A model generated the notes under the pieces. That model did no database searches and was not told the origin of the DNA. It saw only the letters and a program-made list of their open reading frames with translations. 64,000 nucleotides of DNA from Sulfitobacter sp. CW3 (GTDB lineage Bacteria > Pseudomonadota > Alphaproteobacteria > Rhodobacterales > Rhodobacteraceae), in contig NZ_JAHXRL010000007.1 in NCBI RefSeq assembly GCF_019392245.1, positions 144,828-208,827 of the forward strand. Direction: 5' to 3'. Below, one piece after another: positions 43,701 to 52,270 of this stretch. How positions within the stretch are numbered: position 1 is the stretch's first letter; each line of letters opens with the position of its first letter. The position numbers and the translations under genes were made by a program.

Positions 43701-44657
43701 GCACTCAAGGCGCTCGCCGCCATGCGCAAGCATTGGCCCGAAACGGCCCTGACCATCGCAGATCTGTTTGACGCGCCGACGGTACGCGGAATCGCTGAAC
43801 GGATCGCAGCGGGGGGTCAAACAGGGCGCAGTGCGATTGCATTGCGCGCCAGCGGCACCAAACCACGCCTGTATTGTTTCCCCGGATTGCTGGTTTCAAC
43901 GCGCGAATATCTGCGCCTGACAGATCATTTGGGCTCGGATCAACCTGTGACCGGTTTCCTGTGCCATTCGCTGAACGAAGAAAAGCAGCAAAATGTGTCG
44001 GTCGAGGACGTTGTGGGCGAATATGTCGCCCATATCCGCGCCGAAAGTGCGGGACAACCTGTGGCGTTTCTGGGCTGGTCTTGGGGCGGCCTGCTGGCGT
44101 GGGAGGCAGCCCGCCAGCTTCAGGGCAAAGTGGATGTGCAGTTGATCGGTATGGTCGATGTGTGTGATCTGGGCACTGATTTCACACCGAACGCTACGCC
44201 ACAGTTTGAACCCGGTGAACGCGCACAGCTAGAACAGGATCTCTTGATTTGGCTCGAAAAAACCAAAATGCGGGCGCAATGGGACCGACTGATTGGAACG
44301 ATGGACGATGAATGCTTTGACCAGTTCTTACGGTTTATCGGCAACGAAGCGGAACCTTTGCCCTTTGATGGCCCCGATATCTCGAGCCGTGAACACACAT
44401 TCTGGGTGTTGATCGACAACGCGCTGGTGTTCCGCCGTCACAAAATGCGATCTCTCGAGGTGCCCGTCGCCTCGTTCAGCGCCGGCGACAGCCTAAGCCG
44501 TGGGCTGAACCTTGTTGATTGGCGCAAACTGTCGCGCCACGCCACTGCTGCAGATACGGTCACCGGCACCAACCACCTGCGTATCATCGGCGACACAAGG
44601 TTTCACGAGCGCTTCAAAGCGCGGCTTGATGCGGCCTTTGCATCGGGTCGGTCATAG
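40779..44657 (+). CDS. Single-module NRPS (C-A-T-TE), EntF-like architecture
   Basis: A 1292-residue synthetase. Residues 1-410 resemble a condensation domain, but the HHxxxDG motif is degenerate (LTLHPILADDGVY near 130). The adenylation domain (about 425-925) has YTSGSTGKPKG (574), NGYGPTET (713), YRTGDLGRW and NAKLDR. By eye its specificity positions read D-G-E-S-S-G-G-M-T, a pattern with Glu that suggests an amine-bearing substrate such as an ornithine derivative. The carrier Ser is in FAMGGKSLIALK (about 970), and the thioesterase has GWSWGG (about 1100). One module with a TE implies iterative use and release as an oligomer or macrocycle, as EntF does. Confidence 0.92.
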   Translation: MSKDLDFPTPARALNSHEKRIFAHEQVGDLAPFTPEILMLKFESRWDEEHLTDAVERVLTAHPAFTARFETQPGGEVIRHSDHETKLSLCGFGDAAMAQDTAQTHRPSLEDTRAFADFWSAADGGYILALTLHPILADDGVYASVERAIWGALDTDEPGQRVAETGEPQIDRKTRAQRLNTWQALMDSYGVVRVPHRFDAQEGQQRLRETRILPQALCNEIAGTDSNARLETALAAAVAVLLCRYSGMNAFRFACGQTVESTQRTAGVLPVCISVIPDRGFDAVQTKIEQVISEGRAHQLPSETLVQDRLARADADPHPLGAVSLHILPTRALPEGVTRLARPMPPLSEEIVIVAEETDAGLVVAVDADAGLFTAPQITRFLTHLERVLHGGLETPTEPVSLLPIMSDAELGVLSAPYPDDAPIDPRPTHEIIAEHAQRTPDKVAVICGQDQISHGVLDGQANALAHRLVEMGVGPEVSVAILIERGADALMAILATLKAGGAYIPVEPDHPTSRNHHILTDAGVRVVLTRRGFLDRLPKGLNAQVLYLEDFADAPRADAPAVTIHPDQLAYVMYTSGSTGKPKGVAVEHGPLSHHNQTTARVYEMSAESRELPFLPFSSDGGHERWMVPLMMGGSVVIPDGPLWTPEQTLTAMRVHGCNNASIPTTYLQQLAEWAEDTDSAPPMRLYSFGGEGLAQSTFDLLSRALKAKILINGYGPTETIMTPMVWKVDAGTRFEGTYAPLGRAVGDRRAYVLDVEMMPCPQGVVGEIYLGGTGVARGYVGKPDVTADRFIPDPFGPVLDGTSGARLYRTGDLGRWREDGTIEFVGRVDLQIKINGYRIEPGEIEAALLTDPTVSEALVLLREDRAEKRLLAYVVGPDLNAGDALLNGLGSKLPKHMLPDAVIVLEKMPTNPNAKLDRAAMPMAPIKRQGGAGVAPTTTAESTILDIWRDLIGAPQMGVTDDFFAMGGKSLIALKALAAMRKHWPETALTIADLFDAPTVRGIAERIAAGGQTGRSAIALRASGTKPRLYCFPGLLVSTREYLRLTDHLGSDQPVTGFLCHSLNEEKQQNVSVEDVVGEYVAHIRAESAGQPVAFLGWSWGGLLAWEAARQLQGKVDVQLIGMVDVCDLGTDFTPNATPQFEPGERAQLEQDLLIWLEKTKMRAQWDRLIGTMDDECFDQFLRFIGNEAEPLPFDGPDISSREHTFWVLIDNALVFRRHKMRSLEVPVASFSAGDSLSRGLNLVDWRKLSRHATAADTVTGTNHLRIIGDTRFHERFKARLDAAFASGRS

Positions 44658-44752
44658 GGCACGTTAATATAGATATCGCCCGCCGAGTGAATATCGTTTG
44701 GCCGGGCGTCCCTGATCCGCTTTAGGCTGTCCGCAAATAATTGGAGAACTTC

Positions 44753-45691
44753 ATGCGCCTGACCTGTCTTTTTATCCTGTTCTTTCCCGCATTGGCAGCG
44801 GCCGATCCCGTTCAGATTTCGGGACCACAGGGCCCCCTCGAAGCGGAGCAAATCGCAGTCGAGGGGGCTGCTCATGCAGTGGTTATCATCCCCGGCTCGG
44901 GGCAGACAGATAGGGATGGAAATTCTCTGGAATTGGGCATTTCGACGGATGCCTATCGATTGTTGGCAGACGGGTTGGCCGAACGCGGGGTTGCTTCGCT
45001 GCGCATCGACAAAAGGGGCTTTTATGGCAGTGCTAAGGCCATCGTCGATCCGAACGATATCACTATTTCTGCCTATGCCAAAGATACCCGCGATTGGGTG
45101 CGGTATGCGTCCGGCCTCGCGCCTTGCGTCTGGATCGCCGGACATTCTGAAGGCGGGCTGGTGGCGTTGGTCGCCGCGCAAAAGTCACCTGAAAGTCTTT
45201 GCGGCCTGATCCTTATGGCCACCCCGGGGCGACCTTTTGGGCAGCTGATGATTGAACAGTTCGAGGCTAACCCGGCCAATGCGCCCCTGATGCCTGAGCT
45301 TAGGACCATCGTCGCGGATCTTGAGGCAGGTAAGAGCCGCGATCCCGTTTCAGTGACACCAGTTCTGCAACCGCTTTTTTCGGCAGGCCTCCAGCGCTAT
45401 ATGATCGACCTGTTCTCGTACGACCCAGTGAGCCTTGCCAAAGAATGGCAAGGCCTTACGCTAATTATCCAAGGGGACAAAGATATTCAGGTGCGCGCCC
45501 GTGACGCCAATCTGCTCAAAGAGGCGCTACCCCAGGCCCATCAGGTGACCCTTGCTGGCGGAACACATATGCTGAAAGCTGCAGTCGCCGGGAACCCTTT
45601 TGCCACATATGCAAATCCGGCTTTGCCACTCCACGAGGTACTTGTGCCTGACATTGTGCGTTTCCTAGAAGAAACCTCAAAACGCGAATGA
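44753..45691 (+). CDS. Exported alpha/beta hydrolase
   Basis: A 312-residue hydrolase with a probable signal peptide (MRLTCLFILFFPALAAADP, cleavage after AAA or AAAD). The nucleophile elbow is WIAGHSEGGLVALVAAQ (about residue 128), and the late Asp and His lie in IIQGDKDIQVRARD and AGGTHMLKAA. The start at 44753 is chosen over a TTG four codons earlier because it opens the signal peptide and follows GGAG. It resembles the YqiA/BAAT-like hydrolases seen in many operons. Lying 95 bp after the NRPS, it could act on a siderophore ester in the periplasm, but this is not shown. Confidence 0.8.
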   Translation: MRLTCLFILFFPALAAADPVQISGPQGPLEAEQIAVEGAAHAVVIIPGSGQTDRDGNSLELGISTDAYRLLADGLAERGVASLRIDKRGFYGSAKAIVDPNDITISAYAKDTRDWVRYASGLAPCVWIAGHSEGGLVALVAAQKSPESLCGLILMATPGRPFGQLMIEQFEANPANAPLMPELRTIVADLEAGKSRDPVSVTPVLQPLFSAGLQRYMIDLFSYDPVSLAKEWQGLTLIIQGDKDIQVRARDANLLKEALPQAHQVTLAGGTHMLKAAVAGNPFATYANPALPLHEVLVPDIVRFLEETSKRE

Positions 45692-45699
45692 CCGTGAAG

Positions 45700-46064
45700 G
45701 GTTGCAAAACATCGCCCCATTACTCTTCGGGATATACAACCGGGCGCGCGAAAACCGGGTCGGGGTGCACTTGCGCGCGCAGACCATAAAGCTGCATGAC
45801 TGTCTTAGCGGTCAAAGCCTCGGACGGCGGTCCGGCGCAGATTAGCTTGCCATCAGAAAGGCCGACAAGCGTGTCGCAAAACCGCGCGGCGATGGTCAGG
45901 TCATGCAGCACCACCACGACGCGGCGGGCCTGGCCCTTTTGTGCCACAAGATCGCGGAGCAGCTGCATCAACCGGATTTGGTGTGGCAGATCCAGGTAGG
46001 ATGTCGGCTCATCAAGCAGGATTACTTCGGTCTGCTGGGCCAGTGCCATGGCAATCCACGCCCG
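45700..46064. repeat. Direct repeat copy A (3' end of ABC ATPase gene)
   Basis: About 365 bp that match 48271-48636 in the same orientation. From 45811 to 46064 I see no differences by eye; the outer 110 bp differ at perhaps a dozen places. The repeat ends sharply after CACGCCCG at 46064. It flanks panB-panC together with copy B. Confidence 0.9.
45720..46064 (-). pseudogene. Truncated ABC transporter ATP-binding gene (duplicate 3' half)
   Basis: This encodes only the C-terminal part of a FecE-type ATPase, from RAWIAMALAQQTEVILLDEP (Walker B side) to the end. The Walker A and signature motifs are missing. It is nearly identical to the C-terminus of the intact gene at 48292. Upstream of the break (46065 onward) the open frame continues to 46166 through unrelated sequence, so no functional start exists. 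It is a by-product of the duplication that brackets panB-panC. Confidence 0.88.
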
Positions 46065-46329
46065 TTGTTGAAGGTTTTTGAGAGGCCCCTGATAGTGGCC
46101 GTTCGTACACAACGCGGCACCGGTCAATAAGGGCTCGAACGGGCCCCTCCCCGCGACCTCAACCAACGTCGCCTATGCAGAACAAAACCGACCTGCGCTC
46201 TTTCTGAATGAACAGCCGGATTGCGCGGCTTGTCGCATTCTCCAGTCAAAGCTTTCAGAGATCGAACCTATCGTATAAGAGCCGTCACTGATATCTTGGT
46301 TCGGTTATTTACCTGCAGAGAGGAAGCAG

Positions 46330-47157
46330 ATGAGCGCTACGGGAAAGAAACGCGCCCTGATGGCGGATGACATTCGCGCGTCAAAGGGCGGTACTCCACT
46401 TGTCAGCCTGACGGCATATACGACTCCGATGGCGGAAATGATGGACGCTCATTGTGATTTCGTTCTGGTGGGCGACAGCGTGGGCATGGTGCTGCACGGA
46501 TTGCCATCGACCCTGGGCGTTACAATGGAGATGATGATCCTGCACGGGCAGGCTGTCGCACGGGGGTTAACCTCTGCGATGATGGTCATCGACATGCCGT
46601 TCGGATCCTATGAGGAAAGCCGTGAACAGGCATTTCGAAATGCCGCGCGTCTTATGTCTGAAACAGGCGCAGGGGCTGTAAAGCTTGAGGGCGGTGTTTC
46701 CATGGCCGATACGATTGCGTTTTTGGCGGCGCGCGGTATTCCCGTCATGGCCCATATCGGCCTCACGCCACAGTCGACCAACACGCTTGGCGGGTACAAG
46801 GTCCAGGGCCGTGGTGCCGCCCGCGACGCTTTGATTGCGGATGCTCATGCGGTCGCACAGGCGGGTGCTTTTGCTGTGGTGTTGGAAAAAGTGCCTGCAA
46901 CTCTGGCTGATGACGTGACGGCTGCGGTGGATATCCCGACCATCGGGATTGGTGCCAGTGCGGGTTGCGACGGTCAAATACTTGTGGTCGACGACATGTT
47001 AGGATTGTTCACAGCCTTCAAAGCCAAATTTGTGAAACGCTATGCTCATCTGGGCGAAACCGCAGAAGCTGCAATCGCGACCTATGCCGAAGAAGTTCGC
47101 AACAGGGCTTTCCCTGCAGCAGAACATGTCTTTGCCGATGAAGTACCCCAGACATGA
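46330..47157 (+). CDS. panB: 3-methyl-2-oxobutanoate hydroxymethyltransferase
   Basis: A 275-residue PanB. The metal-binding Asp lies in [13 protein letters not shown] (about residues 46-58), followed by the hallmark [36 protein letters not shown] and [23 protein letters not shown]. It adds a hydroxymethyl group from methylene-tetrahydrofolate to 2-oxoisovalerate, giving ketopantoate. A GAGAGGAAGCAG site precedes the ATG. Its stop overlaps panC (ATGA). The location inside a siderophore cluster, between direct repeats, is unusual. Confidence 0.97.
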   Translation: MSATGKKRALMADDIRASKGGTPLVSLTAYTTPMAEMMDAHCDFVLVGDSVGMVLHGLPSTLGVTMEMMILHGQAVARGLTSAMMVIDMPFGSYEESREQAFRNAARLMSETGAGAVKLEGGVSMADTIAFLAARGIPVMAHIGLTPQSTNTLGGYKVQGRGAARDALIADAHAVAQAGAFAVVLEKVPATLADDVTAAVDIPTIGIGASAGCDGQILVVDDMLGLFTAFKAKFVKRYAHLGETAEAAIATYAEEVRNRAFPAAEHVFADEVPQT

Positions 47158-47999
47158 TCGCTCCGATTGAAACAACATTGGCGGGTCTTCGCGCGCGAAC
47201 AACTGCGTGGCGCAAAGCGGGCGAAACGATCGGTGTCGTACCAACGATGGGGGCGTTGCATCAGGGACATTTGTCGCTGGCCCGTGCAGCACGCGACACA
47301 TGCGACCGCGTCATCGTCACGATCTTTGTAAACCCAAAGCAGTTCAACAACCCCGAGGATCTGGAAAACTATCCCCGGACCGAACAGGATGACGCCAAAA
47401 AGCTCGAGTCCATCGGCGTGGATGTGATTTATGTCCCTGATGGCGCGCAGATGTATCCGGATGGCTTTGCGACGAATGTGTCCGTTGGCGGCCTGACTGA
47501 TATGTTGTGCGGCGCACATCGGCCCGGGCATTTTGATGGCGTCGCAACGGTAGTGTCCAAGCTGTTCCTGCAGACGTCAGCCGACAAGGCGTTCTTTGGT
47601 GAGAAAGACTACCAACAGCTACAGATCGTGCGCCGGATGGCAGCCGATCTTGATATCCCGATCGAGGTCATTGGATGCCCGACAATCCGTGAAATAGACG
47701 GGCTGGCTATGTCTTCGCGTAATTTGTTGCTCTCGGATCGCGCGCGCGCCAAGGCGGCTGCGTTGCCAGACGTGATGGAGGATATGCGGGTTGCGTTGGC
47801 GAAAGGCGCTTTGATGTCGGATATCGTTGATGTCGCTAAAGCAAAAATCATAGCTGCAGGATTCAACGAAGTTGAGTATTTGGAGTTGCGGGACAGCGAT
47901 CAGCTTACATCTCTGAACAAGGCGAACGCAAACTCCAGATTATTCGCAGCAGCCTGGCTGGCGGGTGTTCGGTTAATTGATAATGTTGGCGTGCATTAA
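47154..47999 (+). CDS. panC: Pantothenate synthetase
   Basis: A 281-residue PanC of normal length. The ATP site is in [19 protein letters not shown] (about residues 25-43), with [47 protein letters not shown] and [11 protein letters not shown]. It condenses pantoate with beta-alanine. Its product is the precursor of CoA and therefore of the phosphopantetheine arm that the nearby transferase loads onto the NRPS. It overlaps panB by 4 bp. Confidence 0.97.
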   Translation: MIAPIETTLAGLRARTTAWRKAGETIGVVPTMGALHQGHLSLARAARDTCDRVIVTIFVNPKQFNNPEDLENYPRTEQDDAKKLESIGVDVIYVPDGAQMYPDGFATNVSVGGLTDMLCGAHRPGHFDGVATVVSKLFLQTSADKAFFGEKDYQQLQIVRRMAADLDIPIEVIGCPTIREIDGLAMSSRNLLLSDRARAKAAALPDVMEDMRVALAKGALMSDIVDVAKAKIIAAGFNEVEYLELRDSDQLTSLNKANANSRLFAAAWLAGVRLIDNVGVH

Positions 48000-48270
48000 A
48001 TCAACTGGAGAACCCTAGATAGCAATGCTGTCACCTGTGGGGGGAAATGTGAATTCGCCGTCTCACAGAGTGTATTAGCGCGTCCATGGTTAAACCTGCA
48101 AAGTTTATACTTTTCTGAGATCCCCCATTTTCAATCATATCCAGCAAGCGTCGCTAAGTAATTTAACGGTGGTGCCATTCGGAAAGAGCTGACCTTCGTC
48201 GAACGCGCAGCATTTTACCGTTTAGGCCCGAACCGGACCTTTGCTTCCATCAGCATCATTTACTGCGAAC

Positions 48271-48636
48271 GGTCGCAAAGCATCGCCTCTTTCACTCTTC
48301 TGGGTAAACGACCGGGCGGGCGAAAACCGGGTCGGGGCGCACTTGCGCGCGCAGGCCATAAAGCTGCATGACTGTCTTGGGGGTCAAAGCCTCGGACGGC
48401 GGTCCGGCGCAGATTAGCTTGCCATCAGAAAGGCCGACAAGCGTGTCGCAAAACCGCGCGGCGATGGTCAGGTCATGCAGCACCACCACGACGCGGCGGG
48501 CCTGGCCCTTTTGTGCCACAAGATCGCGGAGCAGCTGCATCAACCGGATTTGGTGTGGCAGATCCAGGTAGGATGTCGGCTCATCAAGCAGGATTACTTC
48601 GGTCTGCTGGGCCAGTGCCATGGCAATCCACGCCCG
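48271..48636. repeat. Direct repeat copy B (within intact ABC ATPase gene)
   Basis: The partner of 45700-46064. Copy B covers the last 345 bp of the intact ATPase gene and about 20 bp beyond its stop. The 2.2 kb between the repeats hold panB, panC and two stretches of noncoding sequence, so recombination between the copies would excise panB-panC as a circle. Confidence 0.9.
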
Positions 48637-49080
48637 CTGTCGCTGCCCGCCTGAAAGCGCTGTCAGCCGGCGATGGCGTAACTCGGTTAACTGAGTGGCC
48701 TCAAGCGCTTGGCTTACGGCATCGCGATCCGCCTGCGACGCCGGTAAAAAGGCTTTCCGCCAGGGGGTGCGGCCTTTGGCGACCAACCCTTCGACCGTCA
48801 TATCAGTCAGCATTGGCGGCTCTTGCGGCAAGAACGCAATTTGGCGTGCCCGTGCAATAGAGGACAGGTGCCCGATGTCCGCCCCTCGCAGTCGGACGCT
48901 ACCATTTTCAGGCGTTGTCAAACCGCCAAGGCACCGCAACAACGTTGATTTTCCGCATCCGTTAGGGCCGATGATGCCCGTAATGCCCACATCAGGCAGT
49001 TGTGCGCTGAACTGTGAATAGATCCTTTTTCCACCTAGCTTAACGGTCAGGTCTTGGATGTCAAAAAGGGGCTGCTTCAT
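48292..49080 (-). CDS. Iron-siderophore ABC transporter ATP-binding protein (FecE/FhuC type)
   Basis: A 262-residue ATPase. Walker A is GIIGPNGCGKSTLLRCLGGL (about residues 36-55), the signature is LSGGQRQRAWIAM, and Walker B is VILLDEPTSYLDL. The start at 49080 (MKQPLFDIQDL) overlaps the permease stop; a longer frame would lie inside the permease gene. It powers import of ferric siderophore across the inner membrane with the two permeases upstream. Its 3' end is duplicated at 45700-46064. Confidence 0.92.
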   Translation of the reverse strand: MKQPLFDIQDLTVKLGGKRIYSQFSAQLPDVGITGIIGPNGCGKSTLLRCLGGLTTPENGSVRLRGADIGHLSSIARARQIAFLPQEPPMLTDMTVEGLVAKGRTPWRKAFLPASQADRDAVSQALEATQLTELRHRRLTALSGGQRQRAWIAMALAQQTEVILLDEPTSYLDLPHQIRLMQLLRDLVAQKGQARRVVVVLHDLTIAARFCDTLVGLSDGKLICAGPPSEALTPKTVMQLYGLRAQVRPDPVFARPVVYPEE

Positions 49081-50021
49081 CACGCTGTCTTTCGCTTTTC
49101 TGACCATAGGAAAAAGATAAGATAGGGCGCGCCGATCAAGGTCATGATCAGCCCGGTTGGCAATGTGACAAGCGGCGCGATCAACCGCGCGGCCAGATCG
49201 GCAGCCGTCAAAAGGCAAGCACCCATAAGTGCGGCGGGAAACAGCGCGGGCGGTTCAGCCCCTGTTACGGCACGGGCTAGGGGGGCGGCGGTAAAGGCCA
49301 GAAATCCGATCGGTCCCACGGCCAAAGTTGCCCCTGCCGTCAGCAGCGTGACCAGCCCAAGCACCGTGAACCGCAGCACAGGCAGATTGACGCCAAGCCC
49401 AGTCATCACGTCATCGCCCAGCCACAGCGTGCGCAGATCACGCGCGCGCCACAGCACAATGAACACGGCGCAGATAACGCCGCCCAACAGCGCGCCGGCG
49501 GTCGCCAGATCCGCACGCGCAAGAGAGCCCGACAGCCACAGCATCATTTGGGTGATGGTCGCGTCAGGTGCGCGCAGCAATATCACGGTCGTTGCGGCCG
49601 ACGCCGTCGCGCCCACCCCGATTCCGTATAGAACAAACGCAATTGGGCCCTGTTCACGGGCCAGCGCGATGACGGCAAATAGGGCAAAGGCCGCGCCGAC
49701 CGTTTCCCCCAAAAAGACAGACGTACCCAACCCGAGCGCCACAATGTGCCCAAGGCTTGCCCCCTGCACCAGACCGATCACATCGGGTGTGGCCAATGGA
49801 TTTCGGGTCAATCCCTGCATCAAGGCACCAGCAAGCCCAAGGGCCAGCCCGGCGGCAACAGCCAGTGCGGTGCGCGGCAGGCGAAGGACATGGATAACAA
49901 AGTTCTCTGTGCTCCAAAGCCCGTGCCAGACATCTGCGGGTGCCAGCCAGTCACGCCCACCCGATAGGGCAAGAAACACCAAACAGCCAAGCGCCAAAGA
50001 CAGTGTAATCACGGGCTTCAT
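49080..50021 (-). CDS. Iron-siderophore ABC transporter permease (FecD type)
   Basis: A 313-residue permease of the FecCD family, with about nine to ten hydrophobic segments. The family motif LPRTALAVAAGLALGLAGALMQG is split here by no gap (about residues 49-71), with NPLATPDVIGLVQGASLG following, and GPIGFLAFTAAPLAR near 235. It forms the membrane channel with the partner permease 50018-51007, overlapping it by 4 bp, and with the ATPase downstream. Confidence 0.92.
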   Translation of the reverse strand: MKPVITLSLALGCLVFLALSGGRDWLAPADVWHGLWSTENFVIHVLRLPRTALAVAAGLALGLAGALMQGLTRNPLATPDVIGLVQGASLGHIVALGLGTSVFLGETVGAAFALFAVIALAREQGPIAFVLYGIGVGATASAATTVILLRAPDATITQMMLWLSGSLARADLATAGALLGGVICAVFIVLWRARDLRTLWLGDDVMTGLGVNLPVLRFTVLGLVTLLTAGATLAVGPIGFLAFTAAPLARAVTGAEPPALFPAALMGACLLTAADLAARLIAPLVTLPTGLIMTLIGAPYLIFFLWSEKRKTA

Positions 50022-51007
50022 TCGGCGTGCCAGCGTGCGGGTCGCAGGACGCGCCGCAGTACCATAATCAGCGCGGGTCCCCCTAAAAGGGCGGCGATAA
50101 TACCGGCGTGTACTTCTCCGGGGCGGGCGATGACGCGACCGATTGTGTCGGCCAGCACCAGTGCGGATGCCCCAATAGGCAGCGCGAAAAGATAGGCACG
50201 CCGCAAAGACCCCGCCGCCAACCCGCGCGCGACAAAGGGCACCAACAGACCCAGAAACGCCAACGGGCCCGCAATCGCAACGCTTGCGCCGCTTAGCACG
50301 GTAACGCAGGTCAGAACCAACGCGACGGTGCGATTGGGATTTCGCCCAAGGCTATCGCTTTGGTCCGCCCCAAGACTGAGCAGCTCAAGCCGTTCACAGG
50401 TGAAATACCCGGCGACAAGCAAAACAGAGATCACCCCCAAAGGGGCCGTTTCAGTGCGGGCAACTGCGGGAATAGCCCCAGAAATCCAGCGCAAGTATCG
50501 CGCCTGCATTTCCGCATCTGCCAAGATCAGGGCGGTGGCAAGCGCAAGGCACAAGGTTTCAATGGCGAGACCGGCAAGGGGCAAACGTAAGGCGATGCCA
50601 CCGGCCCCGCTCACGGGGTCAGCCCCTGCCAGATGCCACAACGTATATCCGGCAAGCCCTGCACCGACGCTTGCGGCCAACAAGATCGCCATGCCACTGT
50701 TGAAGGGTGTGAAATAGGCCAATGCGATGGCGGCCAGTGCAGCACCCGCATTGATGCCCGTGATCCCCGGATCGGCCAGCGGGTTGCCCGTCAATGTCTG
50801 AAGCATCAATCCCGAAATGGCCATCGCCGCCCCGACGCATATCGCGCAAACCGTGCGGAACATGCGGCTTTCCAACAGGCCGAGTGTGTCGTTCAACAAC
50901 GCCCCCAGCGTCACCGGTGCCGCGCCAAAGCGCAAAGACAAGGCGGCGCAAAGGCACAAAACCAGACACAGTAGAACAAGGATAGAGGCGAAAGATGCGC
51001 GTGACAT
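50018..51007 (-). CDS. Iron-siderophore ABC transporter permease (FecC type)
   Basis: A 329-residue FecCD-family permease. AAMAISGLMLQTLTGNPLAD and PGITGINAGAALAA (about residues 58-92) match the family core, and IAGPLAFLGLLVPFVARGL (about 235-253) matches the later conserved loop that contacts the ATPase. It is the first gene of the permease-permease-ATPase operon, divergent from the binding-protein gene. The 167 bp between them should hold both promoters. Confidence 0.92.
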   Translation of the reverse strand: MSRASFASILVLLCLVLCLCAALSLRFGAAPVTLGALLNDTLGLLESRMFRTVCAICVGAAMAISGLMLQTLTGNPLADPGITGINAGAALAAIALAYFTPFNSGMAILLAASVGAGLAGYTLWHLAGADPVSGAGGIALRLPLAGLAIETLCLALATALILADAEMQARYLRWISGAIPAVARTETAPLGVISVLLVAGYFTCERLELLSLGADQSDSLGRNPNRTVALVLTCVTVLSGASVAIAGPLAFLGLLVPFVARGLAAGSLRRAYLFALPIGASALVLADTIGRVIARPGEVHAGIIAALLGGPALIMVLRRVLRPARWHAE

Positions 51008-51174
51008 GACATTCCCGTTGGTTTTCGGCTGGCATGACGCTTGCCCTTAATGGGTATTCATATTCCAAAGGCGCTGCAAGAGGTCGCACGGTCATCTTGA
51101 CAGTTGCCAAGGATTGCGAGAGCACTGCCAAAGCCGCCAAGCCAGACGCCAGGCCCGCCCTGCTGGAGAACCCG

Positions 51175-52113
51175 ATGCGTCTTGCTACCCTTCTATGCCT
51201 CATTTCACTTGTGTTTGTGCCCCTCCGGCTAAGTGCTGATCCGATACGTATCACGCATAGCTTTGGCGAAACCCGCATTGAAAACACGCCGCAGCGCATT
51301 GTTTCGGTCGGGTATCATGAGCAGGATTTTCTGTATGCGATGGGCATTGCGCCCGTGGGTGTCCATGAATGGTTCGGTGGCAATCCCTACGCCACTTGGA
51401 GCTGGGCAGAAAATGCGCGCGAGACGCTGGATGCAAAGCCCGATGTCCAGCGTGGGTTCGAGATTGATCTGGAGTGGGTCTGGCAGAAAAAACCAGATCT
51501 GATCGTCGCGACCTTTGCGCCGCTTGACCGGCAAACCTACGACAAGCTGTCGCAAATTGCGCCGGTGGTTGGCCCACCGTCGGGGTATAAGGCATGGACG
51601 GCCCCCTGGCAGGAGGAAATGCGGTTGATCGCGCAGGCCACAGGCCGCAAAGATCAAGGCGATGCAGTAATTGCCAAGGTTGAAGCGGAACTGGCCAATC
51701 TCGCCGATGCTTACCCGGAACTGTCCGACGCCGAAGTTGCGGTCGCTTATGTCACGGGAACCGAGCTTATCGGCTATAGCGCAAACGATGGGTCCAATCG
51801 GTTGATGGCGTCGCTTGGCCTGAAAGTTCCTGCCGAATATGACAGGCTTGCTGCGGGGTCTGGCAATTTCTCGGTCAGCCTCGAACGGCTGGACCTTTTT
51901 GATAAAGACGTCGCCTTGTGGCTTGCTGACGAAAACGGGCGCGCGCTGATTGAAGGGTTGCCAGCCTACCGTGAAGGCGCGTTGTCCCAAAACGACCGAT
52001 CCGTCTGGGCAAATACCGAGGAAATCGGCGCTATGAGCTTTCAAAGCCCGCTATCAATTCTGTGGGTCGCAGAACGGCTGATGCCGCGACTGGCCAAGGC
52101 GGTCAACAACTAG
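51175..52113 (+). CDS. Iron-siderophore ABC transporter substrate-binding protein
   Basis: A 312-residue periplasmic binding protein with the class III fold. The ATG at 51175 opens a clear signal peptide (MRLATLLCLISLVFVPLRLSA), with GGAG upstream; earlier in-frame starts give no signal. Family features are TPQRIVSVGYHEQDFLYAMGI, LEWVWQKKPDLIVATF and SFQSPLSILWVAERLMPRL at the end. There is no lipobox Cys. It hands ferric siderophore to the divergent FecCD-type permeases. Confidence 0.92.
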   Translation: MRLATLLCLISLVFVPLRLSADPIRITHSFGETRIENTPQRIVSVGYHEQDFLYAMGIAPVGVHEWFGGNPYATWSWAENARETLDAKPDVQRGFEIDLEWVWQKKPDLIVATFAPLDRQTYDKLSQIAPVVGPPSGYKAWTAPWQEEMRLIAQATGRKDQGDAVIAKVEAELANLADAYPELSDAEVAVAYVTGTELIGYSANDGSNRLMASLGLKVPAEYDRLAAGSGNFSVSLERLDLFDKDVALWLADENGRALIEGLPAYREGALSQNDRSVWANTEEIGAMSFQSPLSILWVAERLMPRLAKAVNN

Positions 52114-52237
52114 TGCTAGAATCACGGTAATTCACGAGACAGCCCGTCAAGCGATTGACAGTCGTCACTTTCCCGTTATTTTGCACAAATCCCAGGACAT
52201 CCCCAGGTGAGACGCGAGCCTCTTTGCTCGTCATCCG

Positions 52238-52253
52238 GGTGCGCTGCCGCACC
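52238..52253 (+). promoter_or_regulatory. Leader stem-loop before the receptor gene
   Basis: GGTGCG-CTGC-CGCACC forms a 6-bp hairpin 17 bp upstream of the receptor ATG, next to a smaller CGAGC/GCTCG hairpin at about 52214. It may influence translation of the receptor or be incidental. No known riboswitch pattern is recognised. Confidence 0.3.
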
Positions 52254-52270
52254 ACTTCTTGGGGAGCTCC

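Noticed and set aside
46065..46329. Region between the truncated ATPase copy and panB; a CATTCAGAAAGAGC-like motif here recurs near 48177 in the other orientation
   Set aside because: The match is about 15 bases with one mismatch and no flanking similarity, so it may be chance; no gene or named element could be supported.
48000..48270. Gap between panC and the ABC ATPase gene
   Set aside because: No open frame with family features and no clear terminator; it looks like noncoding sequence carried in with panB-panC.
52114..52270. An exact TGA-N9-TCA iron box upstream of the receptor
   Set aside because: All TCA triplets in the gap were checked and none has TGA at the right distance; a TTGACA hexamer at about 52155 is the only promoter-like element.
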